NCBI GenBank assembly: GCA_000320545.1
Contig: ADNK01000875.1
Span: forward strand, 248,001 to 312,000
Length of the DNA stretch: 64,000 nt
Direction: 5' to 3'
Source: Bigelowiella natans CCMP2755
Taxonomy: Eukaryota > Cercozoa > Chlorarachniophyceae
Within the stretch, counting starts at the first letter, position 1. Each line of letters begins with the position of its first letter. Below, piece by piece: positions 60,291 to 64,000 of this stretch. The translations under genes were made by a program, and so were the position numbers. The notes beneath the pieces are model-generated. The model made no database searches, was not told the origin of the DNA, and saw only the letters and a list, made by a program, of their open reading frames with translations.

Positions 60291-60566
60291 TTCAGTGGAG
60301 TTACAGTTCACGAACGGACAATCGAGGCAAAGTCTTTGGAGGGACTCTCCACCGCTCTCCTCGAGATGAAAGAAGACTCGAACGCATTCCTGACTACGAA
60401 GATGGCTGAGCAAAAAGAGAAGACGACTGCCTCCAAGAAGAACAAGAAACCTCCCAAGCAAACGGGTCAAATGAATATAGACTCTGTACTCGTAATTGCA
60501 TGTATAATTCCATTCTATATCCAATTAGCTCAAGATACGACCGGGAAAAAGCAGAAAAAAATGTAA
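60291..60566 (+). CDS. Possible terminal exon of an unrecognised gene
   Basis: A plus-strand segment follows an acceptor (TACATTCCAG) and reads VTVHERTIEAKSLEGLSTAL, LEMKEDSNAFLTTKMAEQ, then a Lys-rich end (KEKTTASKKNKKPPKQ). A further intron may lie between about 60485 and 60530, giving a short Lys-rich last exon. Upstream exons were not found and no family is recognised. Confidence 0.35.
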   Translation, partial: FSGVTVHERTIEAKSLEGLSTALLEMKEDSNAFLTTKMAEQKEKTTASKKNKKPPKQTGQMNIDSVLVIACIIPFYIQLAQDTTGKKQKKM

Positions 60567-60569
60567 CAT

Positions 60570-61545
60570 CGAGAGGATTATGAAACAACAGCCCATACAG
60601 CACTCAGAATGCCGTACTTGCTCAAAAGCAGACGAGCTAATTTGATTGTTGATAATAATTTGAGGCTTAAGAAGACGTGAATGCTGGCAAACATTTTACA
60701 CATAAATGAAGAATTGAACAATGTAAACTAAAAATGCTGTCTGGAAACCGTTCAAACTCGATTTTATTCGTCTGCCAGGACTGATACGAGAATCGTACCT
60801 AGATTTTCAGCAAATATAGATTTATTGTTCGTTTTCTACGGCATGAGTGATAGCTAGACGGGGATATACAATAAATTCCTTTATTCGTCAACGAGTGTAG
60901 AGCAGTAAATCAACTACCAGACAAGCACTGCTATGTAAATTAAAACATGGAAATTATGAATTAAGTCTAATAGCAACATATTTGAATCATTTACACGCTA
61001 CGTGCACAGCAGGTAAGTTGAGGTTGGGTGCTTGCGTACGTATCGCACGCACTACATTCGCATGCGAGCCCTGCTTGCTTGACCACGCCTAAGCCTGCGA
61101 TGCGTCATCTCTACATCTGCACACGCAGTCCACAGGATGCACACATTCATGTTGTGCACACATTTAGACATCAGCATCGCGCCCATACAGCTAGTATAAT
61201 TAGTATAAGCCAACATCGAATATGCAGCAGTATAAACCGTGAACAGCGCAAGTAGACGACGCACTACTGAGACTGTAGTGGCAGTCGCACATAGCATGTG
61301 TCCATGCAATAAATGCATCTACTACATGCCAGGGACATCTCACATCATTGCAATTGTTGCATGCATCTTGCTTGTTTGATGGCAACCATTATTACGTCAA
61401 ACAAATGTGGCACCGTTAGACCGTTTCATCGATCGCGTCGCACCATAACAGTCCATCACAGATGATCGCCAGCACATTGCGACACGCACAATGAGAAATG
61501 ATTCAATCATAAGCTGTGTTGAAATCCGTACTGCCATGATCTAGA
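60570..61545. repeat. Spacer and palindrome-rich island
   Basis: AT-rich to about 60990, then a GCATGC/TGCACA-rich stretch like the other islands. No exon is supported. Confidence 0.45.
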
Positions 61546-61548
61546 TGA

Positions 61549-61878
61549 TTGTTGAGAGCGACTATGCATGTCAACGCGCACATCACTAAGATGCGAAGGA
61601 ATCACTGTTCCGTTGATACACCCACACTCGTCGTCTCTCCCCTACATAACTCTGCAGTTTCTATTCTGCTTTCTCAAACGATTTGCAGCGGCACTGTTTA
61701 CAAATTTCACATCCGAGATCTAGACCGCACTCTATCCCGCCTGTCATGCATAGAGGTGGCAGATATTAGCAATATTGGACCAAACGAATGTGCTATATTG
61801 TTTGATGTTTATGATGCTTCTTTTGTTCTACTGACCAATACAACTTACTTGGTTACGTACACATGTAAGAACGAATAA
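61549..61878 (+). CDS. Possible ORF, unrecognised
   Basis: A 109-codon plus-strand frame whose second half reads protein-like (CSGTVYKFHIRDLDRTLSR, IGPNECAILFDVYDASFVLL) in a beta-rich style. The N-terminal part may be non-coding island sequence. No family, splice partner or promoter is evident. Confidence 0.25.
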   Translation: MLRATMHVNAHITKMRRNHCSVDTPTLVVSPLHNSAVSILLSQTICSGTVYKFHIRDLDRTLSRLSCIEVADISNIGPNECAILFDVYDASFVLLTNTTYLVTYTCKNE

Positions 61879-61942
61879 TAAATTCCCGCCTTTCAAGAGA
61901 ATTTTTCCAGTGTATTGTGTGATTTATGTTTTGGGCACATAC

Positions 61943-62734
61943 CTATGAGGCTTACTATCTCCACTGTCGTCGCTCCGATCACGTTTTTGACGCATTCTTC
62001 CCCCGCCTCCTCGTCCTCTACCATCACCTTCTCGGCTGTTATCATATCGTCGTCGCCTAGTTTCTCTTCGATATGTCACCCTACTGCTGCTTCTTCTGCG
62101 GCGCTGGAAACCGCCATTATTATTTCGGGAACTATGGTATGAGCTTGGCCCTCTCCGCCGGTCTACATGATCAAAATCTGAAAACAACATAATGTAGCGG
62201 TTCGATCACATACATGTAGCTCTGCTGTCATTCAATAATAGCAAAGCTTTTGTTGGTCTTTCTCTCCCTCTTCACCACCTCTTTCGCGGTAGCCCTCTTG
62301 CCCAGGAGTTGCTATTAATTGTTACAGATTTTTGACGCAACATTAAATCATATGAAATCACTCACTCTCAATCGTAGGCAAATGAAATCGAGAACAATTA
62401 ACCACTACTACAAGTACTACTACTTCACACAGTACTAAGGAATGTGTTGATCGTGGCCAGGTCAGTCGCCGATGTCCTGCCGCGACATTTCCAATATGAA
62501 AGAAAATACAAGGAAACAAAGAAAGAACATCAGAGATCGATAATAGAAGAAGCTCTAAAGCATGCACATCGATTCTCCCCCCTCTGGACTATTTCTTTTT
62601 TACCTTCCGTGCAGGTATCGTTGGATGGAGCGCGCTGCTGCATAGTTGTTCCTGCACGTAATTAGTTATCAACGTTTAATCGTTCATTTAATTTTTTTAA
62701 ATGATTCTCTCTCTCTCTCTTTCAAACTGTGTGT

Positions 62735-62772
<38 letters not shown>

Positions 62773-63370
62773 TTAGCCAATACCAACTAACCGTCCCCAC
62801 TCCCCAGCCGCTAAATACTACCTGCCGATGATGCACAGTTTCATGCAGCCATCTGTCGTAGCCTTTTAGTAGATGAGAGGATGTGATAAAATAGTCGGAT
62901 GTTACTGTGGGCGCGCGCGCGCGCGCTTGTGTGTCCCTGAACCATCATCCCAAATATATACGCACAGGCACTTCAAAACCAACTGCTGTTGTAACCATGA
63001 CAACCCGGTTTCAAAAATCATTAGTTCCAAACATCGAAGAAAAAAATATCTTTGCTGCTGAACAAATATACGACGGGTGGCGCGTGATAAGCAATCCATA
63101 TTGTACTACATTGGACGGGAAGAAGGAGAAGACTCTGAATCTACAAAACAACGTCAAAATCACGACAAAACCAACAGGGGAAAAGTGAATATAATGGAAT
63201 TAAGGTGCTTGGGTAGTACAAAAATGATGATATACAAATTCTAAAATACGCAATTATCACCTTTGGTCGAGGTCAATGAGATTCCTCGACTTCTTCCCCT
63301 TCACCAGGCCAACTGTAAGAATATAGTAACCAAAACGTACTTTGCGTTATTACACGAAGAGACAAGATAT

Positions 63371-63436
<66 letters not shown>

Positions 63437-63581
63437 TCTGTGTGGTGATGTAAATAGAGCATGCATACTGTCGTACTGTTGACTTCTAATATGCATTGCG
63501 GAGAACACAATACGACAACCTAGATCCGTAGGCACGTCCATCATCATAGACACTTCTTTTTCCGGAAGCTTCTCTAAACAG
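61943..63581 (-). CDS. KH-domain RNA-binding protein with RGG/RS tail, partial
   Basis: Exons 63581-63520 and 63312-63261 join in phase and read SMMMDVPTDLVGLVKGKKSR then NLIDLDQR, the start of a KH fold (hydrophobic strand, VPxxxVGxxxGKxxxxxxxL), though the usual GxxG loop is GKKS. The likely exon 62651-62604 (NNYAAARSIQRYLHG) resembles the KH C-terminal helix. Exon 62177-61943 is Arg/Ser/Gly-rich (RRRGPSSYHSSRNN, GDGRGRGGGGRMRQKRDR). KH and RGG modules bind single-stranded RNA or DNA. Phase between the last three exons does not close, so at least one exon is missing; the 5' and 3' ends are not defined. Confidence 0.5.
62735..62771. repeat. (GT)n microsatellite
   Basis: A near-pure GT run in an intron of the KH gene. 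Confidence 0.9.
62998..63188 (+). CDS. Possible small ORF inside an antisense intron
   Basis: A 63-codon plus-strand frame from ATG at 62998 reads MTTRFQKSLVPNIEEKNIFA, YDGWRVISNPYCTTLDGKK and ends in KPTGEK. Its codons look natural, but no family is recognised. It would lie within an intron of the KH gene on the other strand, and the minus strand there also has a splice-acceptor-like site, so coding status is open. Confidence 0.3.
63374..63434. repeat. Compound (GT)n(GA)n microsatellite
   Basis: A GT run passes directly into a GA run, in the intron between KH exons 63261-63312 and 63520-63581. Confidence 0.95.
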
Positions 63582-63589
63582 CTATTGAG

Positions 63590-63674
63590 GGGAAGGAACA
63601 GCATACATGCCGCCAGAAATTGCAAATAATAATCAGGAAGGAGAGTTCATAAATTAATGTTTACAATATAACAT

Positions 63675-63714
<40 letters not shown>

Positions 63715-64000
63715 GTGTGTGCGTGTGTGTGTGTAATAGCGTATATGCAAGATATTTATACTATCTTTGGTGCTCTCGAACAAAATTAGTGATAAGATTA
63801 TATCCCTTCCTTCAACACCGTAATCTGATAGTGTACCACGGTCTTACTCTAAATTGAAGCTAGCTGTGGGGACTTGCTTCAGGATTTCCATCAGAGCCTA
63901 ATTTGCATAGGACAGGTAGTTTTGAAGGGAGGAGGACGGAAATGAGTAGGCGGTCGGTTCTATGGTAAGAACAGAAAATGTATTATTTTAAAAATGGTGG
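63590..64000. other. Window end, no feature beyond microsatellites
   Basis: Holds (AT)n at about 63678-63715 followed by GT units. It may include the 5' part of the KH gene, but I see no supported exon. Confidence 0.4.

Overview
The window is nuclear DNA of an intron-rich, probably single-celled eukaryote. Spliceosomal introns (GT...AG, about 58 to 650 nt) cut almost every gene, microsatellites sit in most introns and spacers, and there are a type II nuclear tRNA, a Copia retrotransposon and LINE-like remnants. I cannot fix the lineage from sequence alone. All multi-exon models were built by hand from splice sites, reading-frame phase and family motifs.

Layout. 1-2.7 kb is microsatellite-rich spacer. 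2.7-5.9 kb (minus) holds exons of an unrecognised gene. 6.05-6.28 kb (plus) is COX17, the mitochondrial copper chaperone. 7.2-14.2 kb (minus) is the main find: eight phase-consistent exons encode about 1,980 residues in which a class I ribonucleotide reductase large subunit (alpha), a small subunit (beta) and an NPPY-type SAM methyltransferase are fused in one polypeptide. 14.5-15.3 kb is a LINE-like 3' fragment. 16.3-17.4 kb (minus) is part of an EF-hand gene. 19.5-21.9 kb (minus) joins a SAM domain to an AGR/TXNDC12-like thioredoxin domain. 22.9-28.7 kb (plus) is a complete 19-exon Polo-like kinase. 30.0-30.7 kb (minus) is prefoldin subunit 2, divergent from eIF3c (31.4-35.0 kb, plus). 35.7-36.1 kb is a second LINE-like fragment. 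36.3-38.2 kb (minus) is an acidic unknown gene. 38.5 kb is tRNA-Ser(GCT). 39.3-41.1 kb is an intronless SAP/PINIT/MYND/SP-RING SUMO ligase. 44.7-51.8 kb is an intact Copia element with 358-bp LTRs, a GTGAA target duplication, a half-tRNA-Met primer site and long heat-shock-element arrays in each LTR. 53.6-59.5 kb (minus) is an HDAC6-like deacetylase, whose start overlaps that of a divergent 88-residue gene. 61.9-63.6 kb (minus) is part of a KH/RGG RNA-binding gene.

The genes are mostly core functions: dNTP synthesis, copper delivery, ER redox, mitosis, chaperone folding, translation initiation, SUMOylation, deacetylation. They are not an operon and show no joint pathway. Between them lie islands very rich in short palindromes (CTAG, GCTAGC, ATGCAT, ACATGT), two of which overlap or adjoin LINE-like remnants. 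The observations I consider most novel are the ribonucleotide reductase alpha-beta-methyltransferase fusion, the heat-shock-type LTR, the MYND-bearing PIAS ligase, the SAM-thioredoxin protein and a charge reversal in the Polo-box phosphate pincer.
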